Source: Candidatus Aminicenantota bacterium (GTDB lineage Bacteria; Acidobacteriota; Aminicenantia; Aminicenantales; UBA4085). Taken from it: DNA of 64,000 nucleotides. How positions within the stretch are numbered: the first letter of the stretch is position 1; each line of letters begins with the position of its first letter. The notes below the pieces were generated by a model. That model searched no databases and had not been told where the DNA came from. It was given only the letters and a program-made list of their open reading frames with translations. Both the position numbers and the translations under genes were made by a program. The DNA is taken from the NCBI GenBank assembly GCA_026393895.1, contig JAPKZG010000096.1:1-64000 (forward strand). The letters run 5' to 3'. Positions 40,577-50,439 of the stretch are shown in pieces.

Positions 40577-42490
40577 ATGACCGAACCCCGGACGTTGCCG
40601 CGTCTTCTGGAAACGAGTGCCGACCGTTTCCCGAACAACCCGTTGATGTGGGAAAAGCGGACCGACACGTACGAGCCGACGACCTACGCCCAAATGCGGG
40701 AACGCATTCACGCCTTCGGGGCCGGGCTGATGTCCCTGGGCTTGAACAAGGGCGACCGGGCCGCCCTGATCTCGGAAGGCCGGAACGACTGGGTGATGAG
40801 CGAGATGGGCATCCTCTATTGCGGGGCGATCAACGTCCCGATATCAATCAAACTCGACGAACCCTCCGACCTCAAGTTCCGGCTGAGCCATTCCGGATGC
40901 CGGTTTGTTATCGTCTCGCAGGGGCAGGTTGAGAAAATTCGGAAAATCAAGAACGATCTTCCGGAACTGGAAAAGGTCATCGTCCTGGACGAGCTCCGGT
41001 CGTTCGAGAGCGACGAGATATGGGCCGGAGACATTCTCCGGGCCGGGTCGGCCCTCGCGCCCGCGGCTCGGGAGGCGTTCGACGACCGGTGGAAATCCGT
41101 CCAGGAATCTGATTATGCCAACATCTGCTACACGTCGGGAACGACGGCCGATCCCAAGGGCATCATTCTGACTCATCGCAACTACACGGCCAACTGCGAG
41201 CAGTCGCTCGACTTGGTCCGGTGTGAGGAGGATTGGGTCTGCCTGATCATCCTTCCCTGGGACCACGCCTTCGCCCATACCTGCGCCGTCTACACGCTGA
41301 TGATGCGGGGGGCGAGCATGGCTTCGATCCAGACCGGGCAGACGGGCCTGGAAACGCTCCGCAACATCCCTATCAATATCAAGGAAACCCGGCCGCACAT
41401 CCTCCTCAGCGTCCCGGCCCTGGCCAAGAATTTCCGCAAGAACATCGAGAAAGGCGTCCGGGAGAAAGGCCCAAAGGTCCAGGGGCTGTTCCGGAAGGCG
41501 TTGAAGACCGCGATCGAATACAACGGCGAAGGCTGGAACCGCGGCCGCGGGGTCCAGGCCCTGAAAAAACCGCTCTTCCTTCTTTACGACAAGGTCCTGT
41601 TCCGCAAGATCCGGGAAAACTTCGGCGGCCGCCTCAAATTTTTCGTCGGCGGCGGCGCCTTGCTCGACATCGACCTCCAGCGCTTCTTCTACGCCATCGG
41701 AATCCCGATGTTTCAAGGCTACGGGTTGACGGAGGCCGCTCCGGTCGTTTCGGCCAACAGCGGCGCGGCCCACAAGCTGGGCTCGTCGGGCCGGATCGCA
41801 ACCGGGATCGAACTCCGTATCTGCGATTCTTCGGGAACGCCGCTTCCCGTCGGCGGCCGGGGCGAAATCGTCATCCGCGGTGAGAACGTCATGGCCGGTT
41901 ATTGGAAAAACGACAAGGCGACCCGGGAAACGATCAAGAACGGCTGGCTCTACACCGGCGATCTCGGCTACCTTGACGAGGACGGGTTCCTCTACGTCCT
42001 CGGGCGGACCAAGAGCCTGTTGATCGCCAACGACGGGGAAAAGTACAGCCCCGAATCCATCGAGGAAGCCCTCACCGAAGGATCGCCGTACGTCGAGCAG
42101 TTCATGCTCTACAATAACCAGTCGCCCTGCACGGTCGGGCTTCTCGTCCCCAACAAGGAGGCGATCCTGAGCTGGCTAAAAAAGAGCGGCCTTTCGGCCC
42201 GGACGCCCGAGGGGCAGGCGGCGGCCTTGAAGCTGCTGGACGGGGAAATCGCCAAATATCGCGAGGGAGGATCCCTCTCCGGGCTTTTCCCCGCCCGCTG
42301 GCTGCCGGCGACGGCCGCCGTCCTGGGCGAGGGGTTCACTGAGCAGAATCACCTCATGAATTCGACCATGAAAATCGTCCGCGGAAAAATCGAGGAATTT
42401 TACCGGGCCCGCCTCGACTACCTGTTCACGCCCGAAGGCAAGACCATCGACAACCCCCAGAACCGGACGATCATCGCCCGGTTTGAATGA
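40577..42490 (+). CDS. Long-chain fatty acid--CoA ligase / AMP-binding enzyme (FadD15-like)
   Basis: ICYTSGTTADPKGIILTHRNY, QGYGLTEAAPVVSAN, GWLYTGDLGYLDEDGFLYVLGRTK. Confidence 0.94.
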   Translation: MTEPRTLPRLLETSADRFPNNPLMWEKRTDTYEPTTYAQMRERIHAFGAGLMSLGLNKGDRAALISEGRNDWVMSEMGILYCGAINVPISIKLDEPSDLKFRLSHSGCRFVIVSQGQVEKIRKIKNDLPELEKVIVLDELRSFESDEIWAGDILRAGSALAPAAREAFDDRWKSVQESDYANICYTSGTTADPKGIILTHRNYTANCEQSLDLVRCEEDWVCLIILPWDHAFAHTCAVYTLMMRGASMASIQTGQTGLETLRNIPINIKETRPHILLSVPALAKNFRKNIEKGVREKGPKVQGLFRKALKTAIEYNGEGWNRGRGVQALKKPLFLLYDKVLFRKIRENFGGRLKFFVGGGALLDIDLQRFFYAIGIPMFQGYGLTEAAPVVSANSGAAHKLGSSGRIATGIELRICDSSGTPLPVGGRGEIVIRGENVMAGYWKNDKATRETIKNGWLYTGDLGYLDEDGFLYVLGRTKSLLIANDGEKYSPESIEEALTEGSPYVEQFMLYNNQSPCTVGLLVPNKEAILSWLKKSGLSARTPEGQAAALKLLDGEIAKYREGGSLSGLFPARWLPATAAVLGEGFTEQNHLMNSTMKIVRGKIEEFYRARLDYLFTPEGKTIDNPQNRTIIARFE

Positions 42491-42496
42491 GCCGGG

Positions 42497-43543
42497 TCAC
42501 CGGATTTCGCGCCGGTCTTTCAGGAACGACGGCGGCATGGGCAGGGAGAGCCGGTCGAGGACGTTGGCGATCAATTCCGGTTTTTTAAGTTCGAAAATGC
42601 GGCGGCTCTCGGCCAAAAGCGCTTCGCTCTTGGTGAAGTCGAGGACGCCGAGTTCGGGAAAGTCAAATTCAAAAAGAACCGCCGGCGGGTGGGCCGCCAG
42701 CATCTGCAGGGTTTCCGTGTAGGCCATAATGTCGATCGTCCGGGTGACGATGTCGATCAGGTTCGGCGTCTTTGGCTTGGCCCCGGCCCCGCTCCGGTTT
42801 GAAGTCAGCCATTGATCGGCGATCTTCAACCAGCGGCGCTCCTCGCTCCGTCCGGCCGAGATACGGTGGACGAATTTTTCCATTATTGGAATTTTTTCGG
42901 CCGCTTCGCCGTCGGCGGGTTTCGTCCGTTTCCAGCCCGTGGGGAATATCCGGCGGAGCTTTCCGATCGCGGGTTGAAGACTGACGGCGACGACCAGGTG
43001 GGCGCCCATTTGTTCGGCGATGTCGATCGGCAGGGGGGAGGCCACCCCGCCGTCGAGGAGCAGCTTTTTCCCGATGCGGACCGGCGTGAATACGCCGGGA
43101 ATGGAGATGCTCGCCCGGATCGCCTCGAGAAGGTTTCCCTTGCGGAAAACGACCGGACGTCCGGAATCGAAATCGGTGGCGACGATCCCCAGGGGGACGG
43201 AAAGGTCTTCGATCCGGGTTTCGGCGGGAATATACCGGCGGAGAAAGACGATCGCCTTCCGGCCGGTGAAAAACCCGTAACGCGAGAGCGAAGGATCGAA
43301 GAGCTTGAAAAAATCCTCGCGTTTCATCGTCCGAAGGTCTTTGCGCAGAAGAGGAAGGCCGCCGGCGGCGTAGATACCGGCGGCGACCGCGCCGATGCTC
43401 GATCCGACGATCAGGTCGAGGGGAACGCCCAGGCGGGGAAGGTTTTCGAGAATCTCGACATGAACGATGCCGCGCGATCCGCCGCTTCCCAGGACAAGCC
43501 CGACTTTAGGCCGGCGCGGGCGGGCGGCTTTTAAATCCGGCAT
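42497..43543 (-). CDS. Patatin-like phospholipase (RssA-like)
   Basis: GLVLGSGGSRGIVHVEIL, GSSIGA (GXSXG), DGGVASPLPID. Confidence 0.92.
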   Translation of the reverse strand: MPDLKAARPRRPKVGLVLGSGGSRGIVHVEILENLPRLGVPLDLIVGSSIGAVAAGIYAAGGLPLLRKDLRTMKREDFFKLFDPSLSRYGFFTGRKAIVFLRRYIPAETRIEDLSVPLGIVATDFDSGRPVVFRKGNLLEAIRASISIPGVFTPVRIGKKLLLDGGVASPLPIDIAEQMGAHLVVAVSLQPAIGKLRRIFPTGWKRTKPADGEAAEKIPIMEKFVHRISAGRSEERRWLKIADQWLTSNRSGAGAKPKTPNLIDIVTRTIDIMAYTETLQMLAAHPPAVLFEFDFPELGVLDFTKSEALLAESRRIFELKKPELIANVLDRLSLPMPPSFLKDRREIR

Positions 43544-43597
43544 GAAAAATATTTATCACGATCATCCGGGAATGGCAACCCGGACCCGTTTTCGGGT

Positions 43598-44401
43598 ATG
43601 ATGACCGGGATGTTCGCCCGACAAAAAATGCGCCGCGTCCCGCCGTCTCTTCACACTTTGAAATACGGTTTGGAAAGCATCGAATTTCTCTGGATCCGGG
43701 GATCCGGCCGAAGGCTTCGGATCGAAGTGAATTCGGACGGCCGGGTCCGTGTCTTTTCCCCGGCCGGCGCCGCCCTTGGCCAAATCCTTCCCTTCGTCAC
43801 CGGGAAAGCCGCCTGGATTCTCCGGTCGCGGGAGAAGGTCCGGCACTGCGTGCGGTTGACCTGGCCGTCCTTGCCCCGGGCCGGGGACGAATATTATTGG
43901 GAAGGACGGCTTCTTCGGATGGAGGAAGTCCCCGGCCTTCGTTTTTCCATCCGGATCGAGCCAGAACGTTTTCTCCTTGTTTGCCCTCCGGCCGCCGATT
44001 CCGATCGCCTGGCCCGTCAGGCCGGCCTCCGGGTGCGGGCCGAGGCAGAACGCCTGCTCCGCGATCGTGTAAGAGCGTGTTTATTGACGATTCCGATCCT
44101 GACTCCGGGCAAAGCCCGTCGTGAAGGACTGGCCTCCGGCCTTGCCCCCGGCCTTTCTTCTCCGCAGGTTTCTTTCCGGATGATGAAACGGCGCTGGGGA
44201 AGCTGCGGGCGGGACGGCCGCGTCGTTCTCAACGTCCGGCTGGCCCAACTCCCCGCCGCCTGCGCCGATTACGTGATTCTTCACGAACTCTGCCATCTCC
44301 GCCATCATCATCACGGCCGGGCTTTCGTCGATTTACTCGCCCGCGTCGTTCCGGATTGGAAGAGCCGAAAAAAAGAACTGGAACATTTCGTAATGGTCTG
44401 A
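43598..44401 (+). CDS. YgjP/SprT-like metal-dependent hydrolase (DUF45, M48-like)
   Basis: MMKRRWGSCGRDGRVVLNVRLAQLP...VILHELCHLRHHHHGRAFVDLLARVVPDWKSRKKEL. Confidence 0.92.
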   Translation: MMTGMFARQKMRRVPPSLHTLKYGLESIEFLWIRGSGRRLRIEVNSDGRVRVFSPAGAALGQILPFVTGKAAWILRSREKVRHCVRLTWPSLPRAGDEYYWEGRLLRMEEVPGLRFSIRIEPERFLLVCPPAADSDRLARQAGLRVRAEAERLLRDRVRACLLTIPILTPGKARREGLASGLAPGLSSPQVSFRMMKRRWGSCGRDGRVVLNVRLAQLPAACADYVILHELCHLRHHHHGRAFVDLLARVVPDWKSRKKELEHFVMV

Positions 44402-44477
44402 TTCCGTTCATCGCGCTTGCGCCGATGCGCGTCCTTCGATATGATGATAACGTCTTTCGACGATCATTGAGGAGGAG

Positions 44478-45548
44478 ATGAGGAGACTTCGGGTCGCGCT
44501 TGTTTACAACGCCTACGCCGATTCGCAGGCCGTTTCGGAAGACGATCAGAGCAGCTCTGAGTATTTGCGGGAGATGATCTTCGGCATCGCCCGGGCGATC
44601 CGCCGGCTCGGGCACAAAGTGACCGTCGTCCCGCTGACCGACGACCTGAATTATCTTCAGCGGCGTCTCCGCCGGCTGAAACCCCACCTGGTCTTCAATC
44701 AATACGACGACGTCGTCCACGGCGCCTTGTATGAAATGCGTGTCGCGGCGTTCATCCGGATGATGGGTTTTCCGATGACCGGTTCGCCGGCCATCGCCCT
44801 TGGCCTCAGCCGCCACAAGTACATGGCGGCCAGCCTGCTGCAGGGCGCCGGGGTTCCCATCCCCGCCGAGACGTCCCTGATCGAACGCGTCGGCGAGCTC
44901 GACAGGCGCGATTGGCATTTTCCCCTCATCGTTCATGCGAGTCAGGAGCATGCGGGAATCGGAATGGACCGCCATTCCGTCGTCACGACGAAAGCGGCCC
45001 TGAAGGACAAGGTTCGCGAAATTCTGAAAACGTATCGTCAGCCCGCGCTCGTCCAGCAGTTCCTCCGGGGGAGGGAATTCAACGTCGGCGTCATCGGCGG
45101 GAGGAAATTACGGATCATGCCCCTGGCCGAGGTCGATTATTCCACCCTGCCCGAGGCGATCCCCCCGATCATGTCCTACGCCGCCAAATGGATCGAGACG
45201 ACGGTGGAATTCCAGCAGACGCGGATTGTTTGTCCGGCCAAGACGAAGCCGGATCTGACCCAGGCCATCGCCGAAACCGCGAAGAAGGCGTTCCGGGTCA
45301 TCGGCGGCTGGGGATACGGCCGGGTCGACATCCGCCTGGACGAGGATGGGCAGCCCCGTGTCCTCGAAGTGAATTGCAATCCTTGTTTGGACAACGACAT
45401 GGGGCTCGCCCGGGCGGCCCGGCGGGCCGGAATCAATTATTCCGGGCTGCTCGGGATCATCATCAAGGCGGCGTTCGAGGGGCCTCCGTTCGACATGAAT
45501 CTCCCCATTTTTGGGGTTCACAAAAATCCGCCGCTCCGCCCGAAGTAG
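44478..45548 (+). CDS. ATP-grasp ligase, D-alanine--D-alanine-ligase-like
   Basis: FPMTGSPAIALGLSRHKYMAASLLQGAGVPIPAE...GYGRVDIRLDEDGQPRVLEVNCNPCLDNDMG. Confidence 0.9.
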   Translation: MRRLRVALVYNAYADSQAVSEDDQSSSEYLREMIFGIARAIRRLGHKVTVVPLTDDLNYLQRRLRRLKPHLVFNQYDDVVHGALYEMRVAAFIRMMGFPMTGSPAIALGLSRHKYMAASLLQGAGVPIPAETSLIERVGELDRRDWHFPLIVHASQEHAGIGMDRHSVVTTKAALKDKVREILKTYRQPALVQQFLRGREFNVGVIGGRKLRIMPLAEVDYSTLPEAIPPIMSYAAKWIETTVEFQQTRIVCPAKTKPDLTQAIAETAKKAFRVIGGWGYGRVDIRLDEDGQPRVLEVNCNPCLDNDMGLARAARRAGINYSGLLGIIIKAAFEGPPFDMNLPIFGVHKNPPLRPK

Positions 45549-45557
45549 TAATAAATC

Positions 45558-45715
45558 GGTGACACAATACCTATTTCCCAATTCTTTTCGATTCCTTCAA
45601 AGACGAGAATTATATTCTCGATAAAAAACAGAAGAATCATTAAATGCAACGCTCCCTTGAATCCCCTGGGAAAACCCGTCTCTGAATACAATAGGGAAAT
45701 AGGTATTGTGTCACC
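45558..45715. repeat. REP/MITE-like element with 22-bp terminal inverted repeats
   Basis: GGTGACACAATACCTATTTCCC ... GGGAAATAGGTATTGTGTCACC; internal CGAGAAT-tat-ATTCTCG. Confidence 0.9.
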
Positions 45716-45770
45716 AAAAAATCAGGCCAGCCCTGACTCGCAAATGCTCGTGTAGGGCCAGCCTTGTGCT

Positions 45771-46805
45771 TCAGGCTAGCCTCCCGGTGTAGGCGTAATC
45801 CAGGGCCAGGGCGACGGCCAGGGCGACGATGTCCAGTTCCTTCGCCCGTTTCTTTCCCTGGGGATAACGAAGCTCGAGGGTTTTGGTCCGGCTCTCGAGT
45901 TTGCGCAGGATCGTCTCGGCTTCCTGCTCATCCAGGGACGACCAGCGGACGACCCTGTCCAGGAGTTCCGCCCGGCGGCGGCGGAACAGGTCCACGGCCG
46001 GGACGAGAACCTCCGCCCGTGACGGCGGAAAGACTTCGCGGAGCCGGTCGTCGACATATCCCCGGGCGGCGCGGCGGAAAACATCCGCCTTTTTCCCGTA
46101 ATGTTCGGCCAGGGTCAGGTTCATTTTTTCGATCGGCCGGACCATCTTCCGGCGGAGGTTCTGCGGTTTTTGCCGGCGGATTTCCTTCATCAGGCGGTCG
46201 ATGTATTTGAGTTTGCGCAGGACGGGCCAGCGAAGATACCGGCGCCGCCAGTCGCTGCGGGGCGCAAGCCACACGGCGAAAGTTTCGGCGAAATCCTCAT
46301 CAGGGTGTTTTTGGGCGTACGTGCGGCCGTAGGGGTGGGCGGCGATGTGGCGGACGAATTGGCGGCTGAAGCGGTCCGGCCGGAAGATGTCGTGATACGG
46401 TTTGGTGAACGAGCCGAAGATCTCCTTCCAACTGGATCGTTCCCAGAGCCGGAAGGCGTAATTCATGGCGTGCCCGGCTTCGTGGCGCAGGAGCATCATG
46501 ATCGTCTTCGGGTCCTCGATTTCGCCGTTTTGCTCCTCTTCAAGCCGGGACAGCCGCTGGTCGGCCAGGTAGAAAGGAATTCCGATGACCGGCGTCCGGT
46601 CGGGGCAGCCCCACCCGTCGGTCAGATAAATCCCGGGCTTGAAGATAAAACCCTTGGCCTCGAGCTCCCGGCGCAAACGCTGAACGAACGGCTCGGCCGG
46701 GGATCCTTCGATTTTCAGCCCAAGGTCGGAAATTTTACGGTTCAGCAACTCGAAACGCACAGTCTCCCAGCTTTGAACGAGACTTTTGACATTCGAGGCG
46801 CTCAT
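45771..46805 (-). CDS. Putative zinc-binding metallopeptidase
   Basis: LLRHEAGHAMNYAFRLWE (HEXXH) and downstream DEDFAETFAVWLAP (candidate third ligand). Confidence 0.75.
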   Translation of the reverse strand: MSASNVKSLVQSWETVRFELLNRKISDLGLKIEGSPAEPFVQRLRRELEAKGFIFKPGIYLTDGWGCPDRTPVIGIPFYLADQRLSRLEEEQNGEIEDPKTIMMLLRHEAGHAMNYAFRLWERSSWKEIFGSFTKPYHDIFRPDRFSRQFVRHIAAHPYGRTYAQKHPDEDFAETFAVWLAPRSDWRRRYLRWPVLRKLKYIDRLMKEIRRQKPQNLRRKMVRPIEKMNLTLAEHYGKKADVFRRAARGYVDDRLREVFPPSRAEVLVPAVDLFRRRRAELLDRVVRWSSLDEQEAETILRKLESRTKTLELRYPQGKKRAKELDIVALAVALALDYAYTGRLA

Positions 46806-46902
46806 GGGCGGGGGATTTCCTCTCTAATGGCCGGGAGGCCGGCGGCCTCCCTTAGAGCGACAAAATAGGTGGAAAGGGGAAACTTGTCAAGAAGAATTAA
46901 TC

Positions 46903-47137
46903 GGAGACACAATACCTGTTCCCTTCTATAAATTGCCTAACTCGCTCAAAAAACACGATTTAAGTAATGATTGACCTGTCCCTACGATTCACGATATATC
47001 GTGTTTTTTATTTTGGATAGGGCCCCTAATGGCGGCGGCACTTACTCATTCCCCGATTTCCCTTATCTCCGAATTGCCAAATAATTCAAAAAAAACACTT
47101 AAAAATTCGGGAAATGAGTGCTCTGTCCCCGAATTAA
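46903..47137. repeat. Composite/nested REP-like elements
   Basis: ggagacacaatacctgttccc; CACGATATATCGTG; actcattccccgatttcc...aattcgggaaatgagtgctctgtccccgaatt. Confidence 0.7.
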
Positions 47138-47225
47138 ATTCAGCCAACGCCGTAGAACGTGGCCACGGATTTCGCTATAATCATCCGGTCTCGCTAAAAA
47201 GTCCGAATCCGACGAGGAGGATGAC

Positions 47226-48590
47226 ATGAAAGACGATCCCATCGCTCAAAAACGCCGCGAGTTCCTGAAAGCGACCGCCGCCGCCGGCATGGGTGCGGCT
47301 CTGGCCGGTTTCAAGCCGCTCTTCGGCGATCAACATCAAGCTCCGGGTGAATCCCGGTCCGAATTCAAAGTCGCCCCGATTCCGGCCGTCCGGATCGGTT
47401 TCGTCGGCGTGGGGGGGATGGGTTCGGATCATGTCCAGAACCTGCTCAACATCGATGGGGTTCAGATCAAGGCGATCTGCGACATCGTTCCGGCCAAGGT
47501 CGAGCGGGCCCAGAAATGGGTCGTCGAAGCCGGCCAACCCCAACCGACCGGATATTCGAAGGGCGATCATGATTTCGAGCGGATGTGCGAGACCGAGGAC
47601 CTCGACCTGGTCTTCACCGCGACGCCCTGGGAGTGGCATGTCCCGGTCTGCCTCTCGGCCATGAAAAACGGCAAGCACGCCGCGACCGAAGTCCCCGCGG
47701 CGATGTCTCTCGACGATTGCTGGGCCCTGGTCGAAGCGGCGGAAAAAACCGGCAAACACTGCCAGATGATGGAGAATTGCTGTTACGACCGGATCGAGCT
47801 CATGACCCTGAACCTCGTCCGGCGCGGCGTTCTCGGCGAAGTCCTTCATGCCGAAGCCGGATATCTCCATGACCTGCGCGAAGTCAAATTCTCGAGCGAA
47901 GGGGAGGGGCTCTGGCGTCGCGCCTGGTCCCAGAAGCTCAACGGCAATCTCTATCCGACCCACGGCCTCGGGCCGGTCGCCCAATGCCTCAACATCAACC
48001 GGGGTGACGCATTCGACTTCATCGTCTCCGTGAGCTCCCCGACGCGTGGGCTTCATGAATATGCCATCGAAAAATTCGGCCCGGGCTCAGCTCAGGCCGC
48101 GGAAAAATACGTCCTCGGCGACGTCAACTCCACCCTCATCCGGACCAAACTCGGCAAGACGATCATCCTCATTCACGATACGAACCTCCCCCGGCCGTAC
48201 TCCCGCATCAACCTCGTTCAGGGGACCAAGGGCGTCGCACAGAAATGGCCCGATCGGATCTACATCGAAGGCCTGGCCGCCGAACCCCACGAATGGGACG
48301 ATTTCGAGAAATTCGCGGCCATTTACGAGCACCCGCTCTGGAAGGCGATCGCCTCCAAAGGGGAGGGCCGGGGCCACGGCGGCATGGATTACATCGAGGA
48401 TTTCCGGCTGGTCCACTCGCTTCTCAAGGGCGAGCCGCTGGACCAGGACGTCTACGATGCGGCCGCTTGGAGCGCGATGGTCGGCGCGACCTGCGAAAGC
48501 GTCTCGGCCAAGAGCAAGCCGGTCGAAATCCCGGACTTCACCCGCGGCAAATGGAAGACGAACCCGCCGCTGGGAATCATCACAGCGTAA
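47226..48590 (+). CDS. Gfo/Idh/MocA oxidoreductase, GH109-like, Tat signal
   Basis: RREFLKATAAAGMGAALAGF; VRIGFVGVGGMGSDHVQNLLNIDGVQIKAICDI; EVPAAMSLDDCWALVEAAEKTGKHCQMMENCCYDRIELM. Confidence 0.92.
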   Translation: MKDDPIAQKRREFLKATAAAGMGAALAGFKPLFGDQHQAPGESRSEFKVAPIPAVRIGFVGVGGMGSDHVQNLLNIDGVQIKAICDIVPAKVERAQKWVVEAGQPQPTGYSKGDHDFERMCETEDLDLVFTATPWEWHVPVCLSAMKNGKHAATEVPAAMSLDDCWALVEAAEKTGKHCQMMENCCYDRIELMTLNLVRRGVLGEVLHAEAGYLHDLREVKFSSEGEGLWRRAWSQKLNGNLYPTHGLGPVAQCLNINRGDAFDFIVSVSSPTRGLHEYAIEKFGPGSAQAAEKYVLGDVNSTLIRTKLGKTIILIHDTNLPRPYSRINLVQGTKGVAQKWPDRIYIEGLAAEPHEWDDFEKFAAIYEHPLWKAIASKGEGRGHGGMDYIEDFRLVHSLLKGEPLDQDVYDAAAWSAMVGATCESVSAKSKPVEIPDFTRGKWKTNPPLGIITA

Positions 48591-48702
48591 ATTTTCGGTC
48601 GGTCAGGCCGCCGGATTCCCTCAATCTCCGCCGCCGTCTGATTCGTCTGAGGCGGCCTTCTATTTGCCCCTAATCGGGCGGGGAGCTGGCCCGCGCTCTT
48701 CC

Positions 48703-49206
48703 TCAGTCGAATGTCTTCAGGTCTTTGACGACCTGGAAGAAATCATCGTCAAGGAGCTTGGTCCAGTCGGTTTCCACGATCATTTTGCGGTCGACGGCGA
48801 AATGAAGGCGGGGTTTCCATAACTCGGCGCCGAGGTCGGTGACGAAGACGTCGAAGTAGACGGTGTCGATCTCCTTGACCTTGGCGTATAGTTCCCGAAT
48901 TTTAGGAGCGATATGGGGTCCGAAAGTCTTATCGAAGACTTGTTCTTTATCCAGGTAGTAATGGTAATTGACCGTGACGGCGTCGTCGCCGATTTGAATG
49001 TCGGCGGCTCCCGATATATCCGCGTCGGTTTTACCCAGAACCGTATACAGGGGATCGGCCGATAGGACGGTTGTTGCCATCGGCTTCTCGGTCATTTCCG
49101 AGGCCGGCGCGGGGACCTCTTTCTTACAACCGGCGAGGGCGAATAGCCCGAGTGCCGCCGAACCCGCCAACAGGAAAACAAGAATACGTTTCGGCGCTTT
49201 TATCAT
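48703..49206 (-). CDS. Hypothetical lipoprotein
   Basis: Lipobox LFALAGCKK; 167 aa. Confidence 0.65.
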   Translation of the reverse strand: MIKAPKRILVFLLAGSAALGLFALAGCKKEVPAPASEMTEKPMATTVLSADPLYTVLGKTDADISGAADIQIGDDAVTVNYHYYLDKEQVFDKTFGPHIAPKIRELYAKVKEIDTVYFDVFVTDLGAELWKPRLHFAVDRKMIVETDWTKLLDDDFFQVVKDLKTFD

Positions 49207-49293
49207 TTCCCTATACCTCCTGAATAAATGCGATGGATTACCTATAATCCCAATTCGGACGGCTTGTCAAATTCCCTGTAAACGGCGAAAAAC

Positions 49294-50403
49294 TTACAAA
49301 ATCAACATGCAGTCGCCGTAGGAGAAGAAGCGATATTTTTCCCGAACTGCGTCCTCATACGCTGCCAGAATCAGCTCGCGGCCGGCAAAGGCCGAAGCCA
49401 GCATGAGAAGCGTCGATTGCGGCAAGTGGAAATTCGTTAAAAGCCGGTCGACGACTTTGAATTCAAACCCGGGATAAATAAACATGGACGTTCCCCGCGT
49501 CCCGGGTGAAACGATCGAACGCGCCGCCGCTAATTCCGCTTGGTTTTCCCCGCCGTCCTGTCCGCCCCCCGCTCCTCTTTCTGCGCCTTCCAACCCAACC
49601 CTTGCCGCGCTTTCGAGCGTCCGGACGACCGTCGTCCCGACGGCGACAACCGGCCTTCCCTCCGCTTTGGCCCGCGTCACCGCTCCGGCCGCCTCTTCTG
49701 AAATCGTATAAATCTCCTCCAGCATCCGGTGATCTTCGATTCGTTTCGCCCGCATCGGCTGGAAGGTCGCCAGCCCGACTTGAAGCGTCACCCGGGCCGT
49801 CTTGACGCCCCGTTCGCTCAGGCGCCCCAGCACTTCCGGCGTGAAATGCAGCCCGGCCGTCGGGGCGGCGATCGCCCCTTCCTTCTCGGCGAACAGCGTC
49901 TGATACCGCGCCAAATCCTCCGCCCTCCCCGACGCGTCGTTTTTGGGCCGCTTGATATAAGGAGGGAGCGGAGCGAATCCGATCTCCCGGAGATACCCCA
50001 GCACATCCGGAACGCCGAACCTGAGGACGCGATGCCCCTCGTCCCCCGATTCGACCACGTCGGCCGTCAGCCCGCCGGGGAAATCGACACGGTCGCCGGT
50101 CCGGATCTTCCGGGCCGGCCGGCAAAGAACTTCCCATGTTCCCGGCTCGCGCTGTTTGAACAACAGGAATTCGACGAGCGCGCCGCTCCGATGCCCCCAG
50201 ACCTTTGCCGGGATTACCTTAGTGTCGTTCAGCACCAGCAGACTCGACGCCTCCAAATAATCCGGGAAATCGCGGAACGCCGCATGGCGGAACGTCCCCT
50301 CCTCCCGCCGGACGACCATCATCCGCGAATCGTCGCGGCGTTCGAGCGGTTTCTGGGCGATGAGCTCCGGGGGAAGGTGAAAATCGAAGTCTTTGACCAG
50401 CAT
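49294..50403 (-). CDS. queA: S-adenosylmethionine:tRNA ribosyltransferase-isomerase
   Basis: DFDFHLPPELIAQKPLERRDDSRMMV, AAPTAGLHFTPEVL, NFHLPQSTLLMLASAFAGRE. Confidence 0.96.
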   Translation of the reverse strand: MLVKDFDFHLPPELIAQKPLERRDDSRMMVVRREEGTFRHAAFRDFPDYLEASSLLVLNDTKVIPAKVWGHRSGALVEFLLFKQREPGTWEVLCRPARKIRTGDRVDFPGGLTADVVESGDEGHRVLRFGVPDVLGYLREIGFAPLPPYIKRPKNDASGRAEDLARYQTLFAEKEGAIAAPTAGLHFTPEVLGRLSERGVKTARVTLQVGLATFQPMRAKRIEDHRMLEEIYTISEEAAGAVTRAKAEGRPVVAVGTTVVRTLESAARVGLEGAERGAGGGQDGGENQAELAAARSIVSPGTRGTSMFIYPGFEFKVVDRLLTNFHLPQSTLLMLASAFAGRELILAAYEDAVREKYRFFSYGDCMLIL

Positions 50404-50439
50404 GGAGCTCAAAATCGCGTCAAGGGGGCCGGCCGTCCT

